Assembly: GCA_018823745.1 (NCBI GenBank)
Contig: JAHJHR010000003.1
Location: 62,001 to 126,000, forward strand
DNA length: 64,000 nt
Direction: 5' to 3'
Source: Alphaproteobacteria bacterium
GTDB lineage: Bacteria; Pseudomonadota; Alphaproteobacteria; Oceanibaculales; Oceanibaculaceae
The notes beneath the pieces are model-generated. The model was not told the origin of the DNA, searched no databases, and saw only the letters and a program-made list of their open reading frames with translations. Positions within the stretch are counted from its first letter, which is position 1; every line of letters starts with the position of its first letter. Of the stretch, positions 35,496 through 45,228 are shown one piece after another. The translations under genes and the position numbers were made by a program.

Positions 35496-36771
35496 ATGCG
35501 TCACGCCAGCCTTGGATCTGCGCCAGGCACGCCTCGCGATCCGGCGCGAAATCCTGGTTGATCCACCAGTCTTCCAGCCGTTTCAGCAGCGTGCCGATCT
35601 TCGGCCCTGCCGGTATGCCCAGTTCCAGCAGATCGACCCCGCCCACCGGCAGCACCGGGCGGGTCCAGCCCTCGGCAGTGGCCAGCAGCACGCGATAGCC
35701 GCCTTCCACCCAGTCCGGCACGGCATTGGTCTGGTCGGCGCGGCGTTGTGCCCAGTCCAGCAAAACCAGATCGCGGAAAATATCCGCTCCTACCCGGTAG
35801 AGCGCCCGGCGGCGGGCCGGCGCATCGGCGGCGGGGTCGATGTCAATCGCCGGCGTCACCATCGCGAGCAGCCGCGCCCGCTCCGCATTGGACAGGCGCA
35901 GCCGCCAGGCCACGGCTTCGCCGCTGCCCTCCCCTGCATCCTCGCCGGCAGAGATCAGCGCCGCCAACCGGCGCAGCGGGTCTGGATCGGCCTCCTCCTG
36001 GCTGCCGGTCAGCGTGGCCAGCGCAGACAGGCAGGGCAGGTTTCGGGCTTCCGGCAGGATCGGCGTCAGCACGCCCTGCTCGCGCATCAGATAAACCGTC
36101 GGGGCCGGGTCACGCGCCGCCAGCAGTTTCAGCATCTCCTCGCGTACCCGTTCGCCCGCCAGGCTGGGCAGCAGCCCGGCCAGTCGGGCGCAGGCGGCCA
36201 GCCCCTCGGGCTCCGGCCCGATGCGGCCATACTGAACATGAAACCGGAAGAAACGCAGGATGCGGAGTACATCCTCCCGGATGCGCTGTTCGGGGTCGCC
36301 GACGAAGCGCACCAGCCCCGATTCCAGATCCGGCAGCCCGCCGACCGGGTCGTAGAGCGTGCCATCGGCATCGAGAAACAGCGCGTTCATCGTGAAATCG
36401 CGGCGCATGGCGTCCTCGGCCCAGTCATCGGTGAAGGCCACGCGGGCGCGCCGCCCATCGGTTTCGACATCGACGCGCAGCGTGGTGATCTCGATCTTCC
36501 GGCCATCCTTCAGCGCCGTGACGGTGCCATGCTCAATGCCGGTCGGGATGGCCCGGATACCGTCACGCTCCAGCAGCGTGACGACCTGCTCCGGGGGGGC
36601 ATCCGTCGCCGCGTCGATATCACTGACCGGCCGGCCAAGCAGCCCGTTGCGCACGCAGCCGCCGACAAAGCGCAGAATTGCCCCCTCCGCCGTCACGGCT
36701 GCCACGATGGCGCCCACCGCCGGTTCCTGCATCCAGTCGAACAGACTTTCCAGACGCCGGACCGGCTGCAT
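35494..36771 (-). CDS. cca: CCA tRNA nucleotidyltransferase
   Basis: A 425-residue template-independent polymerase that adds or repairs the CCA end of tRNA. Class II motifs: LRFVGGCVRNGLLGRPVSDI with catalytic DID just after, GIEHGTVTAL and EDAMRRDFTMNALFLD (metal/ATP binding); then RFVGDPEQRIREDVLRILRF. The C-terminal helical region has no HD phosphohydrolase motif, as usual for the short alphaproteobacterial form. First ATG 36771 is used. Its end meets a plus-strand terminator. Confidence 0.93.
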   Translation of the reverse strand: MQPVRRLESLFDWMQEPAVGAIVAAVTAEGAILRFVGGCVRNGLLGRPVSDIDAATDAPPEQVVTLLERDGIRAIPTGIEHGTVTALKDGRKIEITTLRVDVETDGRRARVAFTDDWAEDAMRRDFTMNALFLDADGTLYDPVGGLPDLESGLVRFVGDPEQRIREDVLRILRFFRFHVQYGRIGPEPEGLAACARLAGLLPSLAGERVREEMLKLLAARDPAPTVYLMREQGVLTPILPEARNLPCLSALATLTGSQEEADPDPLRRLAALISAGEDAGEGSGEAVAWRLRLSNAERARLLAMVTPAIDIDPAADAPARRRALYRVGADIFRDLVLLDWAQRRADQTNAVPDWVEGGYRVLLATAEGWTRPVLPVGGVDLLELGIPAGPKIGTLLKRLEDWWINQDFAPDREACLAQIQGWRDA

Positions 36772-36786
36772 GATTATTCTCCGGGA

Positions 36787-37077
36787 TCAGCGTTTCGGGT
36801 CGGCATGTCCGGGCACGACCTGCCCGTCGATCACCCGTGGCGGGGTATAGACATCGCCCGGCTGGCCCTCGGCATCGAAGAACAGCGCGGTGGCCCCCAG
36901 CACCAGCAGAGCACAACCAACACCAACAGCCGCCAGCAGCATCCACGGCGCCTCGCCCAGGGTCGGCGGTGTCTGGCCGGCGGCAACCGCCTTGCGGCGC
37001 GCCAGCGAGAACCACAGCAGATACAGCAGGGTCGGTGCAACCAGCGGCAGGGCAATCAGCAAGATGACACGCAGCAT
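36787..37077 (-). CDS. DUF6111 family small membrane protein
   Basis: A 96-residue protein with two helices (about residues 3-24 and 44-66) and a polar tail (VYTPPRVIDGQVVPGHADP), resembling DUF6111. Function unknown. It lies between the CoA-pyrophosphatase-like gene (six bases upstream) and cca (15 bases downstream), a grouping repeated in Rhodospirillales-type genomes, so co-transcription is likely. Confidence 0.7.
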   Translation of the reverse strand: MLRVILLIALPLVAPTLLYLLWFSLARRKAVAAGQTPPTLGEAPWMLLAAVGVGCALLVLGATALFFDAEGQPGDVYTPPRVIDGQVVPGHADPKR

Positions 37078-37083
37078 GGCGTT

Positions 37084-37746
37084 CTACCGGCCCAGGGCGG
37101 AGTCACGGCGCAGAATATTCGCGAAATTCACCAGCATCGCCGCCGTTGCACCCCAGATATAATAATCCAGATAGGGCAACACGTAGAAGGACCGCTTGAT
37201 GCCGTCCTTCTCGCGGCTGTGCACCTCATGATTGGCGGGGTTGAGAATATAGGACAGGGGAACCTCGAAGATTTCCGCAACCTCGTTCGGGTCGGGCCGC
37301 GTCTCGAAAGGCGGGGTCAAAAGGCCGATGACCGGCACCACGGAAAACCCGGTCCGGGTGCGATAGGCCTTCAGCCGGCCGATGACCTCGATGACGGAGG
37401 AGGATATGCCCGTCTCCTCCATGGTTTCACGCAGGGCGCAGGACACCGGATCGGTGTCGCATTCCTCGACCCGGCCGCCGGGAAAACTGATCTGGCCGGG
37501 GTGATGCAGCAGGTGCTCGGTGCGCCGGGTCAACAGCACAGACATGCCCTCGGCCCTGTCGACCAGCGGCACCAGGACGGCAGCCGGCCTGCCGGGCGGC
37601 GGCATCTCCAGCCCCGGCGACATGTCGCCATCGCCCGACATCAGGCCGGTCTCGTCGACACCGCCGCTGAAGATCGAGCGCAGGGCCGGGCGATCATAGA
37701 TCAGCCCTCCAGCGCGCCCAGTGTGTAGAATTGCCGATTGCTCCAT
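37084..37746 (-). CDS. NUDIX hydrolase, probable CoA pyrophosphatase
   Basis: A 220-residue NUDIX enzyme. Residues 55-80 (AAVLVPLVDRAEGMSVLLTR), the LLHHPGQISFPGG stretch and the NUDIX box (90-113, with ALRETMEETG) match the CoA-pyrophosphatase subgroup, which splits coenzyme A and derivatives to 3',5'-ADP and 4'-phosphopantetheine. The metal-binding glutamates of REtxEE are present. Its start lies 46 bases inside the end of the DUF1285 gene. Confidence 0.88.
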   Translation of the reverse strand: MEQSAILHTGRAGGLIYDRPALRSIFSGGVDETGLMSGDGDMSPGLEMPPPGRPAAVLVPLVDRAEGMSVLLTRRTEHLLHHPGQISFPGGRVEECDTDPVSCALRETMEETGISSSVIEVIGRLKAYRTRTGFSVVPVIGLLTPPFETRPDPNEVAEIFEVPLSYILNPANHEVHSREKDGIKRSFYVLPYLDYYIWGATAAMLVNFANILRRDSALGR

Positions 37747-38315
37747 ACGCCCAGGGACGGTTTCCCCTCCCTCTCCTGTTCAACGCCCAACTCGACAAGC
37801 TCATAGAATATGGGGCGCAAGATCAATGCGTCCAACCTGTCCCTGACCACTATATAGGGGCTCGGCTCGCCGGTCGCCGGATTCGTTTCGACCCGGATCG
37901 GATGATCTGGCCCGGCCTCGATCCACGCGTCCAGATTGGTGCGGAACTGCAGAATCTGCCCTTCGCCCTCGCCGGAAACTTTCAACTCCACGGCGGTGAA
38001 AGGCGCGTCCTCCACCTCGATGCGGCCGCGCTCGACCGGGGTGACCAGCCAGTAGCTGCCGTCATCTTCTCGCCGCAATACGGTGGAGAATAATTTAACC
38101 AGTGGCTTACGCCCGATGGGCGAGCCAAGATAGTACCAGGTTCCATCGCGGGCGATCCGAATGTCGAAATCACCGCAGCTCTCCTCCGGCCCATCGCTGT
38201 TTAGCGAGTCGGAGGTTTTTTTCGCGGGCGATGTTTTTTCGGCGGGTGAGACTGGGCGGTCCACTCCAAGCTGCCTAAGTAAGTTCATGGGATTGTCGGA
38301 TGGCTTCGCCGTCAT
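37701..38315 (-). CDS. DUF1285 family protein
   Basis: A 204-residue soluble protein of unknown role. After a Lys/Ser-rich lead (about residues 20-42), the DUF1285 core is clear: CGDFDIRIARDGTWYYLGSP, GRKPLVKLFSTVLRREDDGS, YWLVTPVERGRIEVEDAPF and the FRTNLDAWIEAGPDHPIR segment. ATG 38315 is used; the longer open frame to 38396 adds unrelated residues and leaves no room for a promoter with the divergent moxR gene. It heads the operon toward cca. Confidence 0.8.
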   Translation of the reverse strand: MTAKPSDNPMNLLRQLGVDRPVSPAEKTSPAKKTSDSLNSDGPEESCGDFDIRIARDGTWYYLGSPIGRKPLVKLFSTVLRREDDGSYWLVTPVERGRIEVEDAPFTAVELKVSGEGEGQILQFRTNLDAWIEAGPDHPIRVETNPATGEPSPYIVVRDRLDALILRPIFYELVELGVEQEREGKPSLGVWSNRQFYTLGALEG

Positions 38316-38437
38316 CTCCTGTCCTCTCTGCCTTGCTGCGGTTGGAGGTGCGCTACCCTGACCACCAACACCCTGTCGGTCGAGGCTGCCGGTCAAGACT
38401 GTGGGGCGACATCAACAGGATTGAGGAGAATATTGGC

Positions 38438-39463
<1,026 letters not shown>

Positions 39464-39481
39464 GACGGGTAACGGACCCGG

Positions 39482-40372
39482 ATGAGCCTCCAGACACGCC
39501 AGCGCGCGGAACAGCTCGCTTCCACTTTGCCGCCCCTGCTGGTGGCGGCGGAGCGGGTTGCGTCCACCGTGGCGCAGGGCGTGCACGGCAGGCGGCGGGT
39601 CGGCCAGGGCGACAGTTTCTGGCAGTTCCGGCACTACGCCTTTGGCGATTCGGTGCGCGGCGTCGACTGGCGGCAATCGGCCAAGGGCGACCATGTCTAT
39701 GTTCGCGAGAATGAATGGGAGGCGGCGCAGAGCGTCTGGCTGTGGCGCGATGCCTCGGCCTCGATGCATTATCGCTCCGACGGCGCCCTGCCGGAAAAAC
39801 ATGAGCGCGCCGATCTGCTGCTGCTGGCCCTCGCCTCCCTGCTGGCCGATAGCGGCGAGCAGGTTGCCTTGCTCGGCGGGCGGCGCTCCCCGGCGCGCGG
39901 ACGGGCCGTGCTGGAGCGGCTGATCGGCGAGATGGCGCGCAGCGCCGCCGAGGAAAGCCTGCCGCCGGATATTCCCCTGCCACGCCATGGGGCGACGGTG
40001 TGGATCGGCGATTTCCTGTCACCGCTGGCGGAGATCGAGGCGGCGCTGGGCCGCTTTGCCGGGCGCGGCATTCGCGGCTATATCCTGCAGGTGCTGGACC
40101 CGGCGGAGGCCGCCTTGCCCTTCAAGGGGCGGATACGCTTCGACGGCATGGAGGGCGAGGCCTCCACCCTGATAACCCGGGTCGATGCCGTACGTGACGA
40201 CTACCGGGATCGCTTCCGGGCCCATCAGGACGGGCTGCGCGACCTGGCCCGCCTCGCCGGCTGGCATTTCGGCACCCATACCACCGACCAGAGCCCGCAA
40301 AAGGCGCTGCTCGACCTCTATATCGGCCTGTCGCAGCCCAGCCTCCCCGCCTTCTCCAGACCGGGAGGCTGA
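39482..40372 (+). CDS. DUF58 family protein
   Basis: A 296-residue cytoplasmic protein with the DUF58 signature YAFGDSVRGVDWRQSAKGD (about residues 55-75), followed by VYVRENEWEA and WLWRDASASM. The last resembles a degenerate metal-site motif of von Willebrand factor A domains (DxSxS). It is a typical partner of MoxR. Starts 18 bases after moxR. Confidence 0.88.
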   Translation: MSLQTRQRAEQLASTLPPLLVAAERVASTVAQGVHGRRRVGQGDSFWQFRHYAFGDSVRGVDWRQSAKGDHVYVRENEWEAAQSVWLWRDASASMHYRSDGALPEKHERADLLLLALASLLADSGEQVALLGGRRSPARGRAVLERLIGEMARSAAEESLPPDIPLPRHGATVWIGDFLSPLAEIEAALGRFAGRGIRGYILQVLDPAEAALPFKGRIRFDGMEGEASTLITRVDAVRDDYRDRFRAHQDGLRDLARLAGWHFGTHTTDQSPQKALLDLYIGLSQPSLPAFSRPGG

Positions 40373-40377
40373 CGCGC

Positions 40378-43122
40378 ATGCTGTCGCTCGGCCCGCTCGC
40401 CTTTGCCGCGCCCTGGATATTGCTGGCGCTGGCCGCCTTGCCGGTGCTGATCTGGCTGCTGCGGGTGGTGCCGCCGGCGCCGAAGCGCCTGTCCTTCCCC
40501 GCCATCCGGCTGCTCTATGATTTAAAACCGCGCGACGAGACCTCGGCGACCACGCCATGGTGGCTGCTGCTGCTGCGCCTGCTCCTGGCGGCGCTGGTCA
40601 TACTGGCGCTGGCGCAGCCGCTGCTGAACCCCCGCGCCCAGCTGGTCGGCGGCGGACCGATGCTGCTGCTGATCGATGATGGCTGGGCTGCCGGGCGCAA
40701 CTGGCAGGCCCGCCAGCAGGCCGCCGACGAGTTGCTCGACCAGGCAGAGCGCAGCGGCCGCGAGGTGATCCTGCTGACCACCGCGCCGAACCGCGAGGGC
40801 GTGCCCGGCACGCTGAACCGCCTGCGGCCCGGCGAGGCACGCAGTCAGGTGCAGGCGCTGCTGCCGAAGCCCTGGCCTGGCGACCGTCAGGCCCTGCTGA
40901 CCTGGCTGGAAAGCCAGCCCCTGCCCAACAGCGCCGAGAGCTTCTGGCTGAGTGACGGCGTGGACAGCCCCGGTGCCACCGCCCTTGCCAGCCGCCTGCA
41001 ACGGCTGGGTGCGCTGACCGTGATGGAGCCGGAGGCCGGCAATCTGCCGCGCCTCGCCTTCCCGCCGGAAAGCGGCGTCGATGGCCTGACCGCCACCGTG
41101 GCCCGCGCGCCCGGCATCGGCCCGTCCAGCCTGTGGCTGCGCGCGCTGGCCGCCGATGGCCGTATCCTCGCCCGCGAACAGATCGAGTTCCCCACTGGCG
41201 AGACCAGTGCCAGCAAGCGCATCGTGCTGCCCACCGAGCTGCGCAACGAAATCGCCCGGCTGGATATAGAGAATGACGGCACGGCCGGCAGCGTCGCACT
41301 CATCGACGAGCGCTGGCGGCGCCGCCCGGTCGGCCTGGTCTCCGAGACCAGCTTCCAGGCATCCCAGCCGCTGCTCTCCGAACTACATTATCTGGATCAG
41401 GCGCTCAGCCCCTTCAGCGAGGTCCGGCGCGGGCGCATCGAAACCCTGCTGGAGCGTGAGCTGGCGGTGATCCTGCTGCCGGACAGCGGCACGCTGGCGG
41501 GACCGGAACGCGAGGCCCTGCAACGCTGGGTGCGCGAGGGCGGGCTGCTGCTGCGCTTCGCCGGCCCGATTCTGGCCTCCACGGTAGAGGAAGGCGGCGA
41601 GCAGGCGCTGGTGCCGGTGCGGCTGCGCCAGGGCGGGCGGCTGCTCGGCGGGGCACTGTCCTGGACCCAGCCGGCGCAACTGGCCCCCTTTCCATCCAGC
41701 GGCCCGTTCCGGGGTCTGACGATCCCGCCCGATGTAACCGTGCAGCGTCAGGTTCTGGCGCAGCCCTCGCTCGACCTGAATGACCGCACCTGGGCAGCAC
41801 TGCAGGATGGCACCCCACTGGTAACCGCCGCGCAGGAGGGCGATGGCTGGCTGGTTCTGGTGCACACCACGGCCAATCCGGACTGGACCAATCTGCCGAT
41901 ATCCGGCCTGTTCGTGCAGATGCTGCAACGGGTGGTGGCGATGAGCCAGGGCGTGCAGGGCGCGCGCGGCGACCAGCCCCTCCCGCCGGTCGAGACGCTG
42001 GACGGGTTCGGCCGTCTGGTCACCCCGCCCGCCGCCGTGCAGGCGCTGCTGCCGGGAAATGAGGAGCCGCGTTTCGGCCCCACTTTGCCGCCCGGCTTCT
42101 ATGGCAGTGATCAGGCCCGCATCGCACTGAACCTGGCCCCGGCCATCGGTTCGGTGACCCCTCTGGGCGAGTTGCCGGGCGGGATTGCCCGCCTCGGCTA
42201 TGAACGCGGGGAGGAGGTCGATCTGCGGCCCTTCCTGTTCACCGCTGCCCTGATCCTGCTGCTGCTCGACATGCTGATCTCGCTGCTGCTGCGCGGGTTG
42301 TTGCCGCCTGGTCGGATGGGTAGCCGGGCCGGTGGCACCGCCGCGATTCTGGCAGTTGTGGCATTGGCCATGGCATCACCGGCGCATGCGCAGACACAGA
42401 GCGACGACAGCTTTGCGCTGGCCGCCAGCCTGACCACCGTTCTGGCCTATGTGCGCACCGGCGACCGCGACATCGACGAGACCAGCCGGGATGGGCTGAT
42501 CGGTCTCAGCCGGGCCTTGCAGCGCCGGACCGCGGTGGAGCCGGGCGAGCCGATGGGCATTAATGTCGAAACCGATGATCTGGCTTTCTTCTCCCTGCTC
42601 TACTGGCCGGTCGCCCCGAGCCAGTCAGCGCTGAGCCAGACCGCCATCAGCCGCCTCAATTCCTTCCTGCGCACGGGCGGCACCATCGTTTTCGATACCC
42701 GTGACCAGGGCGAGGTCAGCTTCGGCGGCACCAGCCCCGGCCTGCAGCGCCTGCAGCAGATGACGCGCGGGCTGGACATCCCGCAGCTGGAACCGATCCC
42801 GGATGAGCATGTGCTGACCAAGACCTTCTATCTGATGGACAGTTTTCCGGGCCGCTTCACCGGCGGCACGATCTGGGTCGAGCGTCCGGGTGGTCGCAGC
42901 ACCGATGAAGTGTCCTCGGTCATCGTCGGCAGCCATGACTGGGCTGCCGCCTGGGCGGTCGACGGCAACAGCCGCCACCGCTTCCCGGTCATGCCGGGCG
43001 GCGAGGTGCAGCGCGAATGGGCCTATCGCTTCGGCGTCAATCTGGTGATGTACGCCCTGACCGGCAATTACAAGGCCGATCAGGTGCATATCCCCTCCAT
43101 CCTCGAACGGTTGGGCCAATGA
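40378..43122 (+). CDS. BatA-like N-terminal / DUF4159 membrane protein
   Basis: A 914-residue protein built of two parts. The first has the aerotolerance-type N-terminus (helix at 8-30, APKRLSFPAIRLL, second helix about 60-80), a von Willebrand-like region and a helix near 615-640. The second, from about 680, is a DUF4159 domain (DDLAFFSLLYWPV, RLNSFLRTGGTIVFDTRDQG, FPVMPGGEVQREWAYRFGVN). Between them lies a signal-peptide-like run (AAILAVVALAMASPAHAQ, about 655-673), so DUF4159 probably faces the periplasm. Partner of MoxR and DUF58; precise function unknown. Starts five bases after DUF58. Confidence 0.82.
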   Translation: MLSLGPLAFAAPWILLALAALPVLIWLLRVVPPAPKRLSFPAIRLLYDLKPRDETSATTPWWLLLLRLLLAALVILALAQPLLNPRAQLVGGGPMLLLIDDGWAAGRNWQARQQAADELLDQAERSGREVILLTTAPNREGVPGTLNRLRPGEARSQVQALLPKPWPGDRQALLTWLESQPLPNSAESFWLSDGVDSPGATALASRLQRLGALTVMEPEAGNLPRLAFPPESGVDGLTATVARAPGIGPSSLWLRALAADGRILAREQIEFPTGETSASKRIVLPTELRNEIARLDIENDGTAGSVALIDERWRRRPVGLVSETSFQASQPLLSELHYLDQALSPFSEVRRGRIETLLERELAVILLPDSGTLAGPEREALQRWVREGGLLLRFAGPILASTVEEGGEQALVPVRLRQGGRLLGGALSWTQPAQLAPFPSSGPFRGLTIPPDVTVQRQVLAQPSLDLNDRTWAALQDGTPLVTAAQEGDGWLVLVHTTANPDWTNLPISGLFVQMLQRVVAMSQGVQGARGDQPLPPVETLDGFGRLVTPPAAVQALLPGNEEPRFGPTLPPGFYGSDQARIALNLAPAIGSVTPLGELPGGIARLGYERGEEVDLRPFLFTAALILLLLDMLISLLLRGLLPPGRMGSRAGGTAAILAVVALAMASPAHAQTQSDDSFALAASLTTVLAYVRTGDRDIDETSRDGLIGLSRALQRRTAVEPGEPMGINVETDDLAFFSLLYWPVAPSQSALSQTAISRLNSFLRTGGTIVFDTRDQGEVSFGGTSPGLQRLQQMTRGLDIPQLEPIPDEHVLTKTFYLMDSFPGRFTGGTIWVERPGGRSTDEVSSVIVGSHDWAAAWAVDGNSRHRFPVMPGGEVQREWAYRFGVNLVMYALTGNYKADQVHIPSILERLGQ

Positions 43123-43123
43123 C

Positions 43124-45226
43124 ATGATACCGGCCGGCCTCGATATCGCCTTTGCACCGATGCTGCCCTGGTGGGCGCTTGCCGTCCTGGGCGTTCTGGT
43201 GCTGCTGGTCGTCGCGCTCGGCCTGTGGCGGCGCGCGCGGGGCAGCTGGCTGCGGCTGGCGGCGATGGCCGTGCTGCTGCTGGCGCTGGCCAATCCATCG
43301 ATCATCGCCGAACAGCGTGAGGCGCAGAAGGATATCGCCCTGCTCGCCATCGACCGCTCGCCCAGCCAGCGCATCGGCGACCGGACGGCACAGACCGATG
43401 CGGCGCTGGCCGAAATCCGCGACCGTCTGGGCCGGATGCCGAATCTGGAGGTGCGAGAGGTCGAGACCAGCAGCACCGCTGGCGGCCTCGGCTCCGACAG
43501 CGACAGTGCCCGCGACGGCACAAGGCTGATGGACAGCATCGACCAGGCGCTGGCCAATATCCCCCGCCGCCGGCTGGCCGGGGTGATCGCCCTGACCGAT
43601 GGCCAGGTGCATGACGCGCAGGAAGCCGGGACGGACGGACCGGGCGCGCCGATCCATACGCTGCTGACCGGCCAGAAGGAGGAGGCTGACCGCCGGCTGG
43701 TGATCCATCAGGCCCCGACCTTCGGCATGGTCGGCAAGGACGTCGCCATCCGCCTGTCCATCGAGGATGAGAGCGTGGCCGCCGGCACGCCGGTCGAGCT
43801 GACGCTGCGCCGCAATGGCGAACAGCCCGAGACAGTCGAGGTACCGGCGAATGAGGAGGTCGAGGTCGCTGTCATGCTGGACCGCGGCGGCCAGAGCATC
43901 GTCGAGATTGATGCCGAGGCCGGGCCGCGCGAGCTGACGCTGATCAACAACCGTTCCGTGCTGTCGATCAATGGCGTGCGCGACCGGCTGCGCGTGCTGC
44001 TGGTCTCCGGCGAACCGCATGCAGGCGAACGCACCTGGCGCAATCTGCTGAAGGCCGATCCATCGGTCGATCTGGTGCATTTCACCATCCTGCGCCCGCC
44101 CGAGAAGCAGGACGGCACGCCGATCCGCGAATTGTCGCTGATCAGCTTCCCGATCCGCGAGCTGTTCGAGGTGAAGATCGACGAGTTCGACCTTATCATC
44201 TTCGACCGCTACAAGCGGCGGGGTGTGCTGCCCCGGCTCTATCTCGGCAACATCGCCGATTATGTGCGCCAGGGCGGCGCGCTGCTGATCGCCGCCGGAC
44301 CGGATTTCGCCTCCCCCGTCAGCCTGTTCCAGACCCCGATTGGCGATATCCTGCCCAGTGAGCCGACCGGCGACATGCTGGAACAGGGCTATCTGCCAAG
44401 CGTCTCGGATATCGGCCGCCGTCATCCGGTCACGGCCGAATTGTCCGGCGCCGGCAGGATGGGCGAACAGCCGGGCTGGGGGCGCTGGTTCCGCGTCATC
44501 GACACCGCCCCGCGCAGCGGCACCGTTGTCATGGAAGGCGCGGGTCGGCCGCTGGTCGTGCTCGACCGGGTCGGCGAGGGCCGGGTGGCGCAGATCAACA
44601 GCGACCATATGTGGCTGTGGTCGCGCGGCTTCGAGGGCGGCGGCCCGCAGGCCGAGCTGCTGCGCCGCATCGCCCATTGGCTGATGAAGGAACCGGAGCT
44701 GGAGGAAGACGATCTGCGCGCCCGCGTCCAGGGCGACCAGTTGCAGATCGAGCGCCGCTCGCTGGAGCCGGCCGCCGAGACGGTAACCGTCACCTTACCC
44801 TCCGGCGAGAGCGTCGATGTCACCCTGGCCGAGGATGACCAGGGCCGCGCAATCGGCAGCCTGACGGTCGAGGAGGCCGGGCTGTACCGGCTGAGCGATG
44901 GCACGCGCACGCGGCTGGTGACGGTGGGCGCGGTCAACCCGCTGGAGTATGCCGATGTCCGCGCCACGGCGGCGCAGATGACCCCGCTGGTCGAGGCATC
45001 CGGCGGCGGGCTGGCCTGGCTTTCCGAGGATGGGCTGCCCGATATCCGTCGCGTCGGCCCGGACCGCCGGACCACAGGCCGCGGTGGCAGCGACTGGATC
45101 GGACTGCGCGATAATGGCGATTACGTCGTCACCGGCGTGCTGAACCTGCCGCTATTGCCGGCCCTGCTCACTTTGCTGCTGGCGCTGGGCGCGCTGATCG
45201 CCGGCTGGCTGCGGGAATCGCGCTGA
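43124..45226 (+). CDS. Membrane protein with von Willebrand/GATase-like domain, MoxR operon
   Basis: A 700-residue protein with two N-terminal helices (about 15-58) and one C-terminal (about 675-695). The middle holds a degenerate VWA-like part (DIALLAIDRSPSQRIGD, GVIALTDGQVHD) and then a Rossmann-like, glutamine-amidotransferase-type fold (LRVLLVSGEPHAGERTW, DLIIFDRYKRRGVLP, LGNIADYVRQGGALLIAAGP) as in many MoxR-linked proteins. No catalytic Cys is evident, so it is likely structural. Start is ATG 43124, two bases after the previous stop. Last gene of the operon; cell-envelope role inferred. Confidence 0.75.
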   Translation: MIPAGLDIAFAPMLPWWALAVLGVLVLLVVALGLWRRARGSWLRLAAMAVLLLALANPSIIAEQREAQKDIALLAIDRSPSQRIGDRTAQTDAALAEIRDRLGRMPNLEVREVETSSTAGGLGSDSDSARDGTRLMDSIDQALANIPRRRLAGVIALTDGQVHDAQEAGTDGPGAPIHTLLTGQKEEADRRLVIHQAPTFGMVGKDVAIRLSIEDESVAAGTPVELTLRRNGEQPETVEVPANEEVEVAVMLDRGGQSIVEIDAEAGPRELTLINNRSVLSINGVRDRLRVLLVSGEPHAGERTWRNLLKADPSVDLVHFTILRPPEKQDGTPIRELSLISFPIRELFEVKIDEFDLIIFDRYKRRGVLPRLYLGNIADYVRQGGALLIAAGPDFASPVSLFQTPIGDILPSEPTGDMLEQGYLPSVSDIGRRHPVTAELSGAGRMGEQPGWGRWFRVIDTAPRSGTVVMEGAGRPLVVLDRVGEGRVAQINSDHMWLWSRGFEGGGPQAELLRRIAHWLMKEPELEEDDLRARVQGDQLQIERRSLEPAAETVTVTLPSGESVDVTLAEDDQGRAIGSLTVEEAGLYRLSDGTRTRLVTVGAVNPLEYADVRATAAQMTPLVEASGGGLAWLSEDGLPDIRRVGPDRRTTGRGGSDWIGLRDNGDYVVTGVLNLPLLPALLTLLLALGALIAGWLRESR

Positions 45227-45228
45227 AT

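Noticed and set aside
35345..35698. A 117-codon plus-strand frame over the candidate sRNA and the end of cca
   Set aside because: Crosses a strong terminator and then reads antisense to cca; no ribosome site and no protein-like pattern.
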